This document shows, in pieces, positions 34,281-42,196 of a stretch of DNA of 64,000 bases. The notes beneath the pieces were generated by a model that saw only the letters and a program-made list of their open reading frames with translations, searched no databases and was not told the DNA's origin. Position 1 is the stretch's first letter. The number at the start of each line of letters is the position of its first letter. Location of the stretch: assembly GCF_003149025.1 (NCBI RefSeq), contig NZ_QGDV01000007.1, positions 1-64,000 on the forward strand. Direction: 5' to 3'. Origin of the DNA: Rathayibacter iranicus NCPPB 2253 = VKM Ac-1602 (GTDB lineage Bacteria > Actinomycetota > Actinomycetes > Actinomycetales > Microbacteriaceae). The position numbers and the translations under genes are program-made.

Positions 34281-35530
34281 CGATATCGAACACACCACCT
34301 TCAGAGACCGCAGACGGCAAAACCGTCTTCGTCGTGTATCTGTCGGCAAGGCTCATTTCGATCGCGGGGGCGGCAGCGACCACCGTTGTCGTCCCCGTCC
34401 TTGTGTACGCCTCTACGGGCTCAGCAGTTCTGACGGGACTCACCTCGGGCATTGGCGGTGCGAGCTACTTCGCTTTCGGCATACCGGTCGGTCACCTCGT
34501 GGATCGGTGGCCTCGGGGTCCGGTGCTCGTCGTCTGCACCCTCCTGCGTGGGCTTGCTCTCGCAGGAATGGCAGCCAGCGCACTCCTCGGCAGCTTGAGC
34601 CTGCCCATCCTCTTGACGGTCCTCGTCGTCACAAATGTCTTGTTCGTTGCAACCGATTCGGCACATGCAGGTGCACTACGGACACTCGTTGGAGCGGATG
34701 GTCTTCAGCGCGCGAGCGCGTCTGTCGCGGGATTCTCCGCAATCGTGGAAATAGCGGCACCTCTCGCCACTGGTGTCGCCCTCCATGAGACGAGCGCGAC
34801 AAATGTCTTCTTCATTGAAGCCGTCGGGCTTCTGGGGTCGGCGATTCTCCTCAGGGCCATCTGCGGCCGCCTCGATGCAGCCGATGCGGTACCGAGGTCG
34901 AGGCCGACATGGTCAGCGGCCTTCTCTGGCTTCGCTTTTATGTGGGGAACTCTCCCTGTCCGGCGCGTCACTACCGCCGCTTTTTTCTTCGCCCTCACCG
35001 AAGGCCTTGTCCTCGGGCAACTTGTCGTGCTCTTCTCCGGTCGCTACGGACACGAAGAAGGCACGGCGCTCGTGGCCCAGGCGTACACGGCGATTGCCAT
35101 CGGGTCCGCGTTCGGGTCCTGGCTCCTCACAAGAATTCCGTTCACGAGGCACCCGCTTCTCGTGACTTCGATCAGCTTCCTCTGTGCCGCGGTGGCTCTC
35201 TCGGGGATGCTTGTCGCCCGATCGCCCGCTTTCACCCTGGCGGTCGTGGGTCTCTGGGCTGTCCCCTTCATCGTGGTCTTCGTCGGTTCCGCGGCGCTGC
35301 GTCACAGCCTTGCGGCTGACCATATCCAGGGCCGGGTCGCTATCGCAGGACGACTTCTCACGCTCGGGGCAGGGATTCCTCTCGGGAATGCGCTCGGCGG
35401 GTTGATTTCCGAGACCACCTCCGTCGAGACAACCTATGTGGCCGCCTCCGTCCTGTCGCTGTGCGTCAGCGCGGCCTTCGCGCTGACGAGCGTGAGGACG
35501 TTGCTGAGCAAGCGCGTTGGCACCGACTGA
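34277..35530 (+). CDS. MFS exporter of the RiPP locus
   Basis: 417 aa, 12 predicted spans (MFS drug-exporter type, like the enterobactin exporter/MFS_3 group). SGIGGASYFAFGIPVGHLVDRWPRGPVLVV holds the loop-2 motif. GTG 34277 overlaps the oxygenase stop (GTGA). GC content rises again in this gene. It is the obvious exporter and possibly self-immunity factor for the modified peptide; no dedicated protease gene is in the cluster. Confidence 0.88.
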   Translation: MTISNTPPSETADGKTVFVVYLSARLISIAGAAATTVVVPVLVYASTGSAVLTGLTSGIGGASYFAFGIPVGHLVDRWPRGPVLVVCTLLRGLALAGMAASALLGSLSLPILLTVLVVTNVLFVATDSAHAGALRTLVGADGLQRASASVAGFSAIVEIAAPLATGVALHETSATNVFFIEAVGLLGSAILLRAICGRLDAADAVPRSRPTWSAAFSGFAFMWGTLPVRRVTTAAFFFALTEGLVLGQLVVLFSGRYGHEEGTALVAQAYTAIAIGSAFGSWLLTRIPFTRHPLLVTSISFLCAAVALSGMLVARSPAFTLAVVGLWAVPFIVVFVGSAALRHSLAADHIQGRVAIAGRLLTLGAGIPLGNALGGLISETTSVETTYVAASVLSLCVSAAFALTSVRTLLSKRVGTD

Positions 35531-35635
35531 GTTCAGGGCGAAAATCTCTGCACCGCACGCGGCATGGAGTACTGACCGCCCCGATCCGCTCGCTCACCAC
35601 GCAGTGGTGCGGCGAGAGACACGGGAGCAGGCGAT

Positions 35636-35956
35636 TCAGTCCTCGATACCGCTCGCGATGCGCTCGTGGTGGTGAATGACCTCGGCGACGATGAACCCGA
35701 GGAACTTCTCGGCGAACGCGGGATCGAGGTGCGACTCCTCGGCGAGCGCCCGCAGTCGCGCAATCTGGCTCGCCTCGCGATCCAGATCGGCGGGCGGCAA
35801 TCCGTGAGCTGCCTTGAGCCGTCCGACCTTTTGCGTGAACTTGAAGCGCTCCGCGAGCAGGTGGATCAGCGCCGCGTCGATGTTGTCGATGCTTTGGCGA
35901 ATCTGCACCAGTTCGGCTCGTGCCAGGGTCTCTTCTTGCGACAGGTCCTCACTCAT
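35636..35956 (-). CDS. Chorismate mutase (AroQ class)
   Basis: 106-aa all-helical chorismate mutase converting chorismate to prephenate. IRQSIDNIDAALIHLLAERFKFTQKVGRLKAAHG and DREASQIARLRALAEE supply the Arg, Lys and Glu residues of the active site. Length and layout match monofunctional AroQ-type enzymes of actinobacteria. Confidence 0.9.
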   Translation of the reverse strand: MSEDLSQEETLARAELVQIRQSIDNIDAALIHLLAERFKFTQKVGRLKAAHGLPPADLDREASQIARLRALAEESHLDPAFAEKFLGFIVAEVIHHHERIASGIED

Positions 35957-36053
35957 GGTGCGACCCTAACGGAGCGTGCTCCGTTGGTCGCTGAGCGGAT
36001 GCAGACGACGGCCCCTGCCTAGCCCTGGAGAGGCGCCGTCGTGCTACCGCTGC

Positions 36054-36473
36054 TCAGTCGACCAGGTTGATCTGCACGGGAATGTTGCCCCGCGTGGCGT
36101 TCGAGTAGGGGCAGAGCTGGTGCGCCGCGTCGGCAACGTTCTGCGCCTCCTCGGCGCTCGCCTTCGGCACGTAGACGTCGAGTTCGACCGAGAGACCGAA
36201 CCCGCCGGAGTCGTTCTTGCCGATCGAGACGCTGGCCGAGACGGCTGCGTCGGTCGTGTCAATCTTCAGCTGCCGGCCGGCTCCGTGCAGTGCGCTGAGG
36301 AAGCAGGCCGAATAGCCGGCGGCGAAAAGCTGTTCGGGGTTGGTTCCCTCCCCGGAGCCGCCGAGCTCTTCGGGGGCGCGGGTATCGAGGTCGAGACGGT
36401 CGTCCTCTGTGCGGACGTGGCCGTCGCGTCCTCCACCGGAGGCGTGGGCGATGGCGGTGTAAAGAGCATCCAT
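36054..36473 (-). CDS. ohr: Organic hydroperoxide resistance protein (Ohr)
   Basis: 139-aa Ohr/OsmC thiol peroxidase. The two redox cysteines are in AAGYSACFLSALH (about residue 57) and AHQLCPYSNATRGNI (about residue 121); the Ohr-specific C-terminus ATRGNIPVQINLVD is intact. It reduces organic hydroperoxides in the cytoplasm. No OhrR regulator is adjacent. Confidence 0.93.
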   Translation of the reverse strand: MDALYTAIAHASGGGRDGHVRTEDDRLDLDTRAPEELGGSGEGTNPEQLFAAGYSACFLSALHGAGRQLKIDTTDAAVSASVSIGKNDSGGFGLSVELDVYVPKASAEEAQNVADAAHQLCPYSNATRGNIPVQINLVD

Positions 36474-36639
36474 CCGTCCATCCCATCACCCCGCCGCCGT
36501 GAGCGAGGTGAACGCCGCATGCCCGCGTGGTGTCGAACCGTCGATTCGCTCCGAGAAGGGCGTCAAGCCCCTCCCCTCCCGTGCCGCGCTGGTGTGCGCT
36601 GGACCTCAACCCGGCGTGAACCGGAGAACGGAGACACAC

Positions 36640-37815
36640 ATGCGAGCACTTACCTGGCAGGGCATCGAGAAGGTCTCGGTCGAGACCGTACCCGACCCCC
36701 GCATCCAGCAGCCGACCGACGCCATCGTCCGGATCACCTCGACCGCGATCTGCGGCTCCGACCTGCACCTGTATCGAATCCTCGGCCCGTACCTCGACAA
36801 GGGCGACGTGCTGGGGCACGAACCAATGGGCATCGTGGAGGAGGTCGGCGCGGGAGTGACAACGCTGCGGGTTGGCGACCGAGTCGTCGTTCCCTTTAAC
36901 ATCGCCTGCGGCGAGTGCTTCATGTGTCGCCGCGGCCTGCAGTCGCAGTGCGAGACGACGCAGGTGACCGAGTACGGGTCCGGAGCCGCACTGTTTGGCT
37001 ACACCAAGATGTACGGCCAGGTCCCCGGCGGGCAGGCCGAATTCCTGCGAGTTCCGCTGGCTGACTACAACACGGTCGTCGTCGGGTCCGACCTGCCCGA
37101 CGAGCGTTACCTCTTCCTCAGCGACATCGTGCCCACCGCGTGGCAGGGCGTCGACTATGCGCAGGTACCCGATGGCGGATCGCTCGTCGTCTTCGGACTC
37201 GGCCCGGTCGGCCAGTTCGCCACGCGCATCGGCGTACACAAGGGCTACCGCGTGCTCGCGGTCGATCCGGTTGCCGAGCGCCGCGAGATGGCGGCCCGCC
37301 ACGGCGTCGAGACGTTCGATCTCTCGGACGACATCGCCGACCAGCTCCGTGACCTCACCGACGGGCGCGGACCCGACTCCGTCGTCGACGCGGTCGGTAT
37401 GGAGGCGCACGGGTCCCCGATGGGCTCCCTCGCCCAGACGATGGCCGGGATACTCCCTGATCCGATCGCCCGCAAGGCGATGGACACGGTGGGGGTCGAT
37501 CGACTCGCTGCGGTGACTGCCTCCCTGGATCTCGTGCGCCGCGGGGGGACGGTCTCGCTCAGCGGCGTCTATGGCGGCGAGGCCGACCCACTGCCGCTGA
37601 AGTCGATGTTCGACAAGCAGGTCACAGTGAAGATGGGGCAGTGCAACGTGAAGCGCTGGATTGATGAGCTGCTACCACTGGTCGAGGATCCGGCCGACCC
37701 GCTGGGAGTCCTGGATCTCACCACGCATCGCGCTCCCCTCGAGGACGCTCCCGGCCTCTATGAGACGTTCCAGAAGAAGGAGGACGGCTGCATCAAGGTC
37801 GTGCTGCACCCGTAG
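36640..37815 (+). CDS. Zinc-dependent alcohol/formaldehyde dehydrogenase
   Basis: 391-aa medium-chain dehydrogenase. The catalytic zinc site is CGSDLHLYR and GHEPMGIVEEVG; structural zinc cysteines are in CGECFMCRRGLQSQC. The NAD-binding Rossmann motif is VFGLGPVGQFATRIGVHKG. The long insertion and the C-terminus GLYETFQKKEDGCIKVVLHP are those of the glutathione-independent formaldehyde dehydrogenase-like group. ATG 36640 follows CGGAGA; upstream frame is noise. Confidence 0.92.
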   Translation: MRALTWQGIEKVSVETVPDPRIQQPTDAIVRITSTAICGSDLHLYRILGPYLDKGDVLGHEPMGIVEEVGAGVTTLRVGDRVVVPFNIACGECFMCRRGLQSQCETTQVTEYGSGAALFGYTKMYGQVPGGQAEFLRVPLADYNTVVVGSDLPDERYLFLSDIVPTAWQGVDYAQVPDGGSLVVFGLGPVGQFATRIGVHKGYRVLAVDPVAERREMAARHGVETFDLSDDIADQLRDLTDGRGPDSVVDAVGMEAHGSPMGSLAQTMAGILPDPIARKAMDTVGVDRLAAVTASLDLVRRGGTVSLSGVYGGEADPLPLKSMFDKQVTVKMGQCNVKRWIDELLPLVEDPADPLGVLDLTTHRAPLEDAPGLYETFQKKEDGCIKVVLHP

Positions 37816-37848
37816 CCGCCGCGGGGATCCGCTCCGCGTACCGATGAC

Positions 37849-37883
37849 GAAGGCGGCGCCCCCCTAAGGGGAGCGCCGCCTTC
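37849..37883. terminator. Bidirectional terminator between the dehydrogenase and csbD-like gene
   Basis: GAAGGCGGCGC pairs with GCGCCGCCTTC (11 bases) around an inner CCCC-TAA-GGGG hairpin. It lies between convergent genes. Confidence 0.8.
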
Positions 37884-37899
37884 GCGGTAGAGGTGTGAC

Positions 37900-38070
37900 C
37901 TACTTGAAGACATCCTTGACGTCTTCGCCGACCTTCTTGGTCGAGGCCGCAGCCTGGTCCTTCTGGCCTTCGGCCTTCAGGCTGTCATCGTTCTTGTGGT
38001 CGCCCAGGGCTTCCTTCGCCTTGCCGGCGATGTCCTGAGCGGCGTTCTTGATCTTGTCATCGAGCCCCAT
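37900..38070 (-). CDS. CsbD-like stress protein
   Basis: 56-aa small hydrophilic CsbD/YjbJ-type protein (GLDDKIKNAAQDIAGKAKEALG ... AAASTKKVGEDVKDVFK). Members are abundant general-stress proteins of unknown mechanism. ATG 38070 has AGGAGG upstream. Confidence 0.9.
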   Translation of the reverse strand: MGLDDKIKNAAQDIAGKAKEALGDHKNDDSLKAEGQKDQAAASTKKVGEDVKDVFK

Positions 38071-38216
38071 GGTGGTGCCTCCTTTGCTGATCGTTGGCAC
38101 GACCGTAAGGCCGAAGACTGCCGGTCGGCTGAATACGAAAAGGGGCTTGCCGAGGACACGCGTGGACTGGCAATATTCGCGCTCGGACTGCGCAGCTCGG
38201 TCCCGAGACGGAGCAC

Positions 38217-38417
38217 TCAGGTCGCGGGAGTGGCCATCTCGGACGGGGCCGTCTGCGTCGGCTGCATGGTGGGAGTCGGGGTCGACCCGTCGTCAGCGCT
38301 GGTGGGAACGGCGCTTCCCGACTGGTTCGGCGTCTGAGCATCGCCCGTGCAGCCGGCCAGCAGGCCGACCGCGAGAACGGAGGCGCCCAGGGCCCCAAGG
38401 AGGCGTGCGGCCCTCAC
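38217..38417 (-). CDS. Small secreted lipoprotein behind the manganese catalase
   Basis: 66 aa, GTG start overlapping the catalase stop (GTGA). The signal peptide VRAARLLGALGASVLAVGLLAGC ends in a lipobox; the mature part is a 44-residue Ser/Thr/Pro-rich tail (GSTPTPTMQPTQTAPSEM) without a domain. It is co-translated with the catalase. Confidence 0.75.
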   Translation of the reverse strand: MRAARLLGALGASVLAVGLLAGCTGDAQTPNQSGSAVPTSADDGSTPTPTMQPTQTAPSEMATPAT

Positions 38418-39298
38418 TTGCCCGTCACCGCATCCTTCACGGCCCCCACTGCCTTCTCGACGATGTTCGGCTTCGGGTCGGTGCCGTAGAAGCGCTCGTC
38501 CGGCTGAGTGGGCGGTGGCATCATGACTCCAGCGCCCGGCTCTGCGACGCGGTAACTGAACTCGCCCTTGCCATCGGGGGTCGGGCCGGACGCCCAAGTC
38601 CCCTCCGACGCGGCCGCGCCATCCGAGAAATTGATGTATTCGTACGACACCGAGCGCTCCTCCTTCGAGATCGGGAAGTTCGAGGGCACGGGCAGATCCT
38701 CCTTGCCCTCGGCGCGCAACTCGGCAGCCGCCGCGATCCACTGGTTCTGGTGCATGGTGTCGCGAGCCAGGAGGAACGAGAGCAGGTCGCGCACTCCGTG
38801 GTCGTCGGTCATGTGGTAGAGCCGCGCGACCTGAAGACGCCCCTGCATCTCGGCGTTAGCGTTCGCCGTGAAATCGGCGAGCAGGTTTCCGCTGGCGGTG
38901 ATGTAGGAGCCCTGCCACGGGTTGCCCATGCTGTCGACAGGCCGGACCCCGGCTCCGGCGACGATCGCCGCCTGCACATCCATACCACCGACCACGGCCG
39001 CGAGAACCGGGTCCTTGGTCATGGCAGCCTCGGACTGCTCGACCGGAGCCTTCTCGAGCAGCTGGGCGATCATGACGGCGATCATCTCGACGTGACCGAA
39101 CTCCTCGGCACCGATGCCAAACAAGAGGTCCCGGTACTTGCCCGGGTCGTGCGCGTTCCAGGCCTGAAATCCGTACTGCATCGCCACGGTGATCTCGCCG
39201 TATTGGCCACCGAGCACCTCTTGGAATCGGCGGGCAAAGACTGCGTCGGGCCGTGAGGGCGTGGCCGTGAATTGCAGTTCCTGACGGTGGAAGAACAT
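38414..39298 (-). CDS. Manganese catalase
   Basis: 294-aa non-heme dimanganese catalase. FFHRQELQFTATPSRPD is the typical N-terminus; metal-ligand Glu/His residues occur in QYGEITVAMQYGFQAW, GAEEFGHVEMIAVM and ANAEMQGRLQVARLYHMTDDHGVRDLL. I start at ATG 39298 (GGAAAGG upstream) rather than the in-frame ATG 39346. It removes peroxide without heme and complements katA. Grouped with CsbD and the envelope-stress operon, it suggests general-stress control. Confidence 0.94.
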   Translation of the reverse strand: MFFHRQELQFTATPSRPDAVFARRFQEVLGGQYGEITVAMQYGFQAWNAHDPGKYRDLLFGIGAEEFGHVEMIAVMIAQLLEKAPVEQSEAAMTKDPVLAAVVGGMDVQAAIVAGAGVRPVDSMGNPWQGSYITASGNLLADFTANANAEMQGRLQVARLYHMTDDHGVRDLLSFLLARDTMHQNQWIAAAAELRAEGKEDLPVPSNFPISKEERSVSYEYINFSDGAAASEGTWASGPTPDGKGEFSYRVAEPGAGVMMPPPTQPDERFYGTDPKPNIVEKAVGAVKDAVTGK

Positions 39299-39584
39299 GA
39301 CTGGTGTGCCTTTCCGGTAGTCGAATGATTCGGGTGGATCGGACATCTACTGCCTGTCCTTCGACGGTAAGCAGCCCCGTCGGACGGCCAGAAGGGGCTT
39401 GACGCCCGTCGCGAGACAATGTCCTGGCCGCTCTCAGGATCGACAGCTCCGGCGACCTCGTGGGCGCGGGATGTTATCCCCCTTGAGGAGCCGACCGCTA
39501 CTCCCTTCCCGATGCTTCGACGCCCCGTCCAGACTGGGCGGCGCCGGCACGCCATCCACACCACGACCCTGGAAGGGACACACG

Positions 39585-40367
39585 ATGTCGAACATCGATC
39601 CCGCTTCACCTCCATTTGGAAACGGCGCCGCGAACTTCGGCGCGACCGAGACCTCCACCGAGACTGGGGCGCACGCCGCATCCGGCTCCGGTGGCGCAGT
39701 CGACTCGGCGAAGGAGACGGCAGGCACCGCGAAGGAGCAGGCCGGCGTCGTCGCCGGCGACGCCAAACAGGCCGCGAGCGAGGTGCTCTCGACCGGCAAA
39801 GACGAGGCCGCCACTGTGGTTCAGGAGGCCAAGGTCCAGGTCAAGGACCTCTACAACCAGAGCCGAACGCAGTTCACCGAACAGGCGCACGCGCAGAAGG
39901 AGAACGCCGCCAAGGGCGTCCGCGCCTTCAGCGACGATCTGACCGCACTCGCGAACGGCGAAGGCGGCAACGAGAATGCGGCAGCGAACCTCGTCTCGCA
40001 GGCGGCCTCCCGCGCCCAGGGCGTGGCCCAGTGGCTCGAAAATCGCGACCCTTCCGAACTGCTCGACGACGTCCGCTCGTTCGCACGACGCCGTCCGGGA
40101 GCGTTCATCGCGATTGCTGCCGCCGCCGGACTGGTCGGCGGGCGCCTCATCCGCGCGCTGACCGCCGAGGCGAAGGACGAGAAGGAGGCGACCACCTCCC
40201 GCACCGACGGACCCGAGTTCGACGCTCCCGCGCCCTCCGCCTACGGAACCGTCGGGTCGAGTTCTCTGGAGCGCGACTACCTGCCGACTGAGCCAATCGC
40301 CGATCCGCTGAGCACTCCGCCCACCGCGACCGGCTACGACTCCTTCCCCGGTGGGACCCGACTGTGA
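39585..40367 (+). CDS. Hydrophilic stress-type protein with membrane anchor
   Basis: 260 aa. Residues 30-120 are an Ala/Lys/Glu-rich amphipathic helix region like LEA/CsbD proteins (AKETAGTAKEQAGVVAGDAKQAASEV). A single span at about residues 168-185 (GAFIAIAAAAGLVGGRLI) precedes a proline-rich tail. First of three overlapping genes; ATG 39585 follows GGAAGGG. Confidence 0.75.
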   Translation: MSNIDPASPPFGNGAANFGATETSTETGAHAASGSGGAVDSAKETAGTAKEQAGVVAGDAKQAASEVLSTGKDEAATVVQEAKVQVKDLYNQSRTQFTEQAHAQKENAAKGVRAFSDDLTALANGEGGNENAAANLVSQAASRAQGVAQWLENRDPSELLDDVRSFARRRPGAFIAIAAAAGLVGGRLIRALTAEAKDEKEATTSRTDGPEFDAPAPSAYGTVGSSSLERDYLPTEPIADPLSTPPTATGYDSFPGGTRL

Positions 40368-40807
40368 GCGACCTGTCGGGCGCGCATCGCGCAGGCTCCT
40401 CGGAACCGACCGCCGACCAGCGGGCCGGCTCGACGTCGCTGGGCGATCTGCTCGGCGAGGTCTCCCGCGACCTTTCGACCCTGATCCGTCAGGAGATGGC
40501 GCTCGCTAAGGCCGAGCTGAAGGAGTCCGCTAGCAAAGCGGGCAAGGGCGCAGGCCTGCTGGGGGGTGCAGGCTATGCCGCGCTGATGGCCGTGCTCTTC
40601 CTCTCGATTGCCCTCTGGTGGGGCCTCGGCACGCTGATCGGCAATGGCTGGTCGGGAGTTGTCGTGGCAGTGATCTGGGGCGTTATTGCCGCGATCCTCT
40701 ACTCCGTCGGGCGCAAGAGCCTCAAGGAGGTCGACGGCGCCCCAGAAACGGTCGACTCCCTCAAGAAGATTCCCGAAACCCTCAAGCCGAACGGGGCAGG
40801 ACGATGA
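40364..40807 (+). CDS. Phage-holin superfamily (DUF1469) membrane protein
   Basis: 147 aa with LIRQEMALAKAELKESASKAGKGAGLLGGAG, the DUF1469/Phage_holin_3_6 signature, then two spans (AALMAVLFLSIALWWGLG; VVVAVIWGVIAAILYSVG). Overlaps both neighbours by four bases. It is a common partner of DUF3618 proteins in actinobacterial envelope operons and not a phage gene. Confidence 0.88.
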   Translation: MSDLSGAHRAGSSEPTADQRAGSTSLGDLLGEVSRDLSTLIRQEMALAKAELKESASKAGKGAGLLGGAGYAALMAVLFLSIALWWGLGTLIGNGWSGVVVAVIWGVIAAILYSVGRKSLKEVDGAPETVDSLKKIPETLKPNGAGR

Positions 40808-41394
40808 CCTACAACACAGAGAACACGCCGCAGAGTGCGGATTCGCCGAAGAGCGCCGACGAGATTCGCGCGGATATCGAACACACTCGCCTCGAGCTCG
40901 GCGGCGACGTCGACGCTCTCGCCGAGAAGGTCAGCCCGAGCGCCATCGCTCAGCGGCAGACCGACAGGGTGAAATCGGCCGTGGGCTCGGTCCGCGACCG
41001 CGTGATGGGCTCGGCCCACGAGGCTTCCGACTCGCTCTCGAGCGGAGCCGGCTCTGCCAAGGCGAAGGCCGAGGGCAACCCGTTCGCGGTCGGCCTGATT
41101 GCCTTCGGCGCCGGTCTGCTGGTCGCCTCGCTGATCCCGGCGTCCAGTCAGGAGAAGGAAGCAGCAAGCCGCGTCAAGGAGCAGGCGCAGCCGGTCGTTG
41201 ACACGGTGACAGACGCCGCGAAGGAGGCCGCCAGCGAACTCCGCGAGCCCGCGCAGCAGGCGTTCTCCGCGGTCAAGGAGACTGCGACGGATGCCGCGCA
41301 GAACGTCAAGGAGGCCGGCGGTTCCGCTGCCGACGACGTGTCGGACTCGGCTCGCGAGGCCAAGCACGCCGTCCAGGAGGACGCGCAGTCCTGA
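40804..41394 (+). CDS. DUF3618 family protein
   Basis: 196 aa. KSADEIRADIEHTRLELGGDVDALAEKVSPSAIAQRQ is the DUF3618 signature; one membrane span (FAVGLIAFGAGLLVASLIP) separates it from an Ala/Lys/Glu-rich helical tail. ATG overlaps the holin-like gene (ATGA). Third gene of the operon, ending at a strong terminator. Confidence 0.88.
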   Translation: MTYNTENTPQSADSPKSADEIRADIEHTRLELGGDVDALAEKVSPSAIAQRQTDRVKSAVGSVRDRVMGSAHEASDSLSSGAGSAKAKAEGNPFAVGLIAFGAGLLVASLIPASSQEKEAASRVKEQAQPVVDTVTDAAKEAASELREPAQQAFSAVKETATDAAQNVKEAGGSAADDVSDSAREAKHAVQEDAQS

Positions 41395-41407
41395 TCGGAT
41401 GCTTCTG

Positions 41408-41443
41408 ACAGGGGCGGCGGACCTTCGGGTTCGCCGCCCCTGT
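41408..41443. terminator. Bidirectional terminator with TTCG loop
   Basis: A 16-base stem (41408-41423 with 41428-41443, one G-T wobble) capped by TTCG, between the DUF3618 operon and the convergent lipoprotein array. A related hairpin occurs at 42155-42192. Confidence 0.9.
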
Positions 41444-41448
41444 GCGTG

Positions 41449-42152
41449 TCATTGGCGACCGCGGGGGTGAAGCGGAGCATCCCAGCGTGGGAACGGGGCG
41501 TAAAAACCAGGGAGAGACTCATCAGGGAACTCAGGAACGTCTCGCGACGCGACCGCATCGAACAGCGCATGTGCATCGTTCGTCCAAAACAGTTCGCTAT
41601 ACACCTGGATCGAATACACTCCACTCGCCTGAATGAAGTACTTCACCCGATAGCCATCACCCGTGATACCCCACAATTCGGCGTTGGTCGTATACTCCCG
41701 CGTGAAATACTGCCACCCCTGCTCCTCGAAATACTTCCGCATCGGATCCAAGTCCGAGAGAGAACCATTCGCCCCCTCCGGGGTGATAATTCGACCACCT
41801 CTCACGTAGTAGCTGTTCTCACCCGTCCCACCCGGAAGACCACCCCCTACACCACCACTGAACCCTTCCTCGGGCAGCGTCTCCCCACCGTGCCATCTCC
41901 AGATACCATCACTGATCCGCAACTGCGCATCCCGCAACAACTCGTTCATGTGCACGTAATGCTGCGCATTCAGCTCGAACTCTTCCTCCAAAGACAACTC
42001 CGCCACCTCCGCCTGAGTCATCCCACCGCATCCCGCCGCTCCGCCATCGTGTTCCTCTCTTCATTCGCTCCGCACCCGCAGAGCAACATCACCAACAGTG
42101 TTGTAGCCAGCACCGCACGGAACGTCCGCCGCGCACTCCGCTTCGCTTTCAC
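41449..42152 (-). pseudogene. Fourth lipoprotein paralogue (copy D) with one-base deletion
   Basis: Translation from GTG 42152 gives a signal peptide and lipobox (FRAVLATTLLVMLLCGCG) like copy A, then ERNTMAERRDAVG and a TGA at 42018-42020. The remainder of the protein (TQAEVAELSLEEEFELN ... ) continues in the next frame from an ATG overlapping that stop. Copy A reads GCGGCGGGGATG where D has GCGGTGGGATG, i.e. one G fewer; the total is 704 bases against 705 in A. Reinitiation at 42021 would give a cytosolic protein without signal peptide. The copy lies beyond the hairpin that ends the array. Confidence 0.75.
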
Positions 42153-42154
42153 CG

Positions 42155-42192
42155 CAGAAGGGCGGTGGACTTTCGGGTCCGCCGCCCTTCTG
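42155..42192 (-). terminator. Terminator after lipoprotein copy C
   Basis: Arms CAGAAGGGCGGTGGAC and GTCCGCCGCCCTTCTG (16 bases, one G-T wobble) with loop TTTCGG, five bases past the copy C stop. It resembles the hairpin after copy D in sequence, as if copy and terminator were duplicated together. It immediately precedes the copy D start, leaving D without its own visible ribosome binding site. Confidence 0.8.
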
Positions 42193-42196
42193 GGTA

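Noticed and set aside
40364-40807. Prophage remnant (holin)
   Set aside because: The DUF1469 holin-like protein is a routine partner of DUF3618 in actinobacterial chromosomes; no phage genes are nearby.
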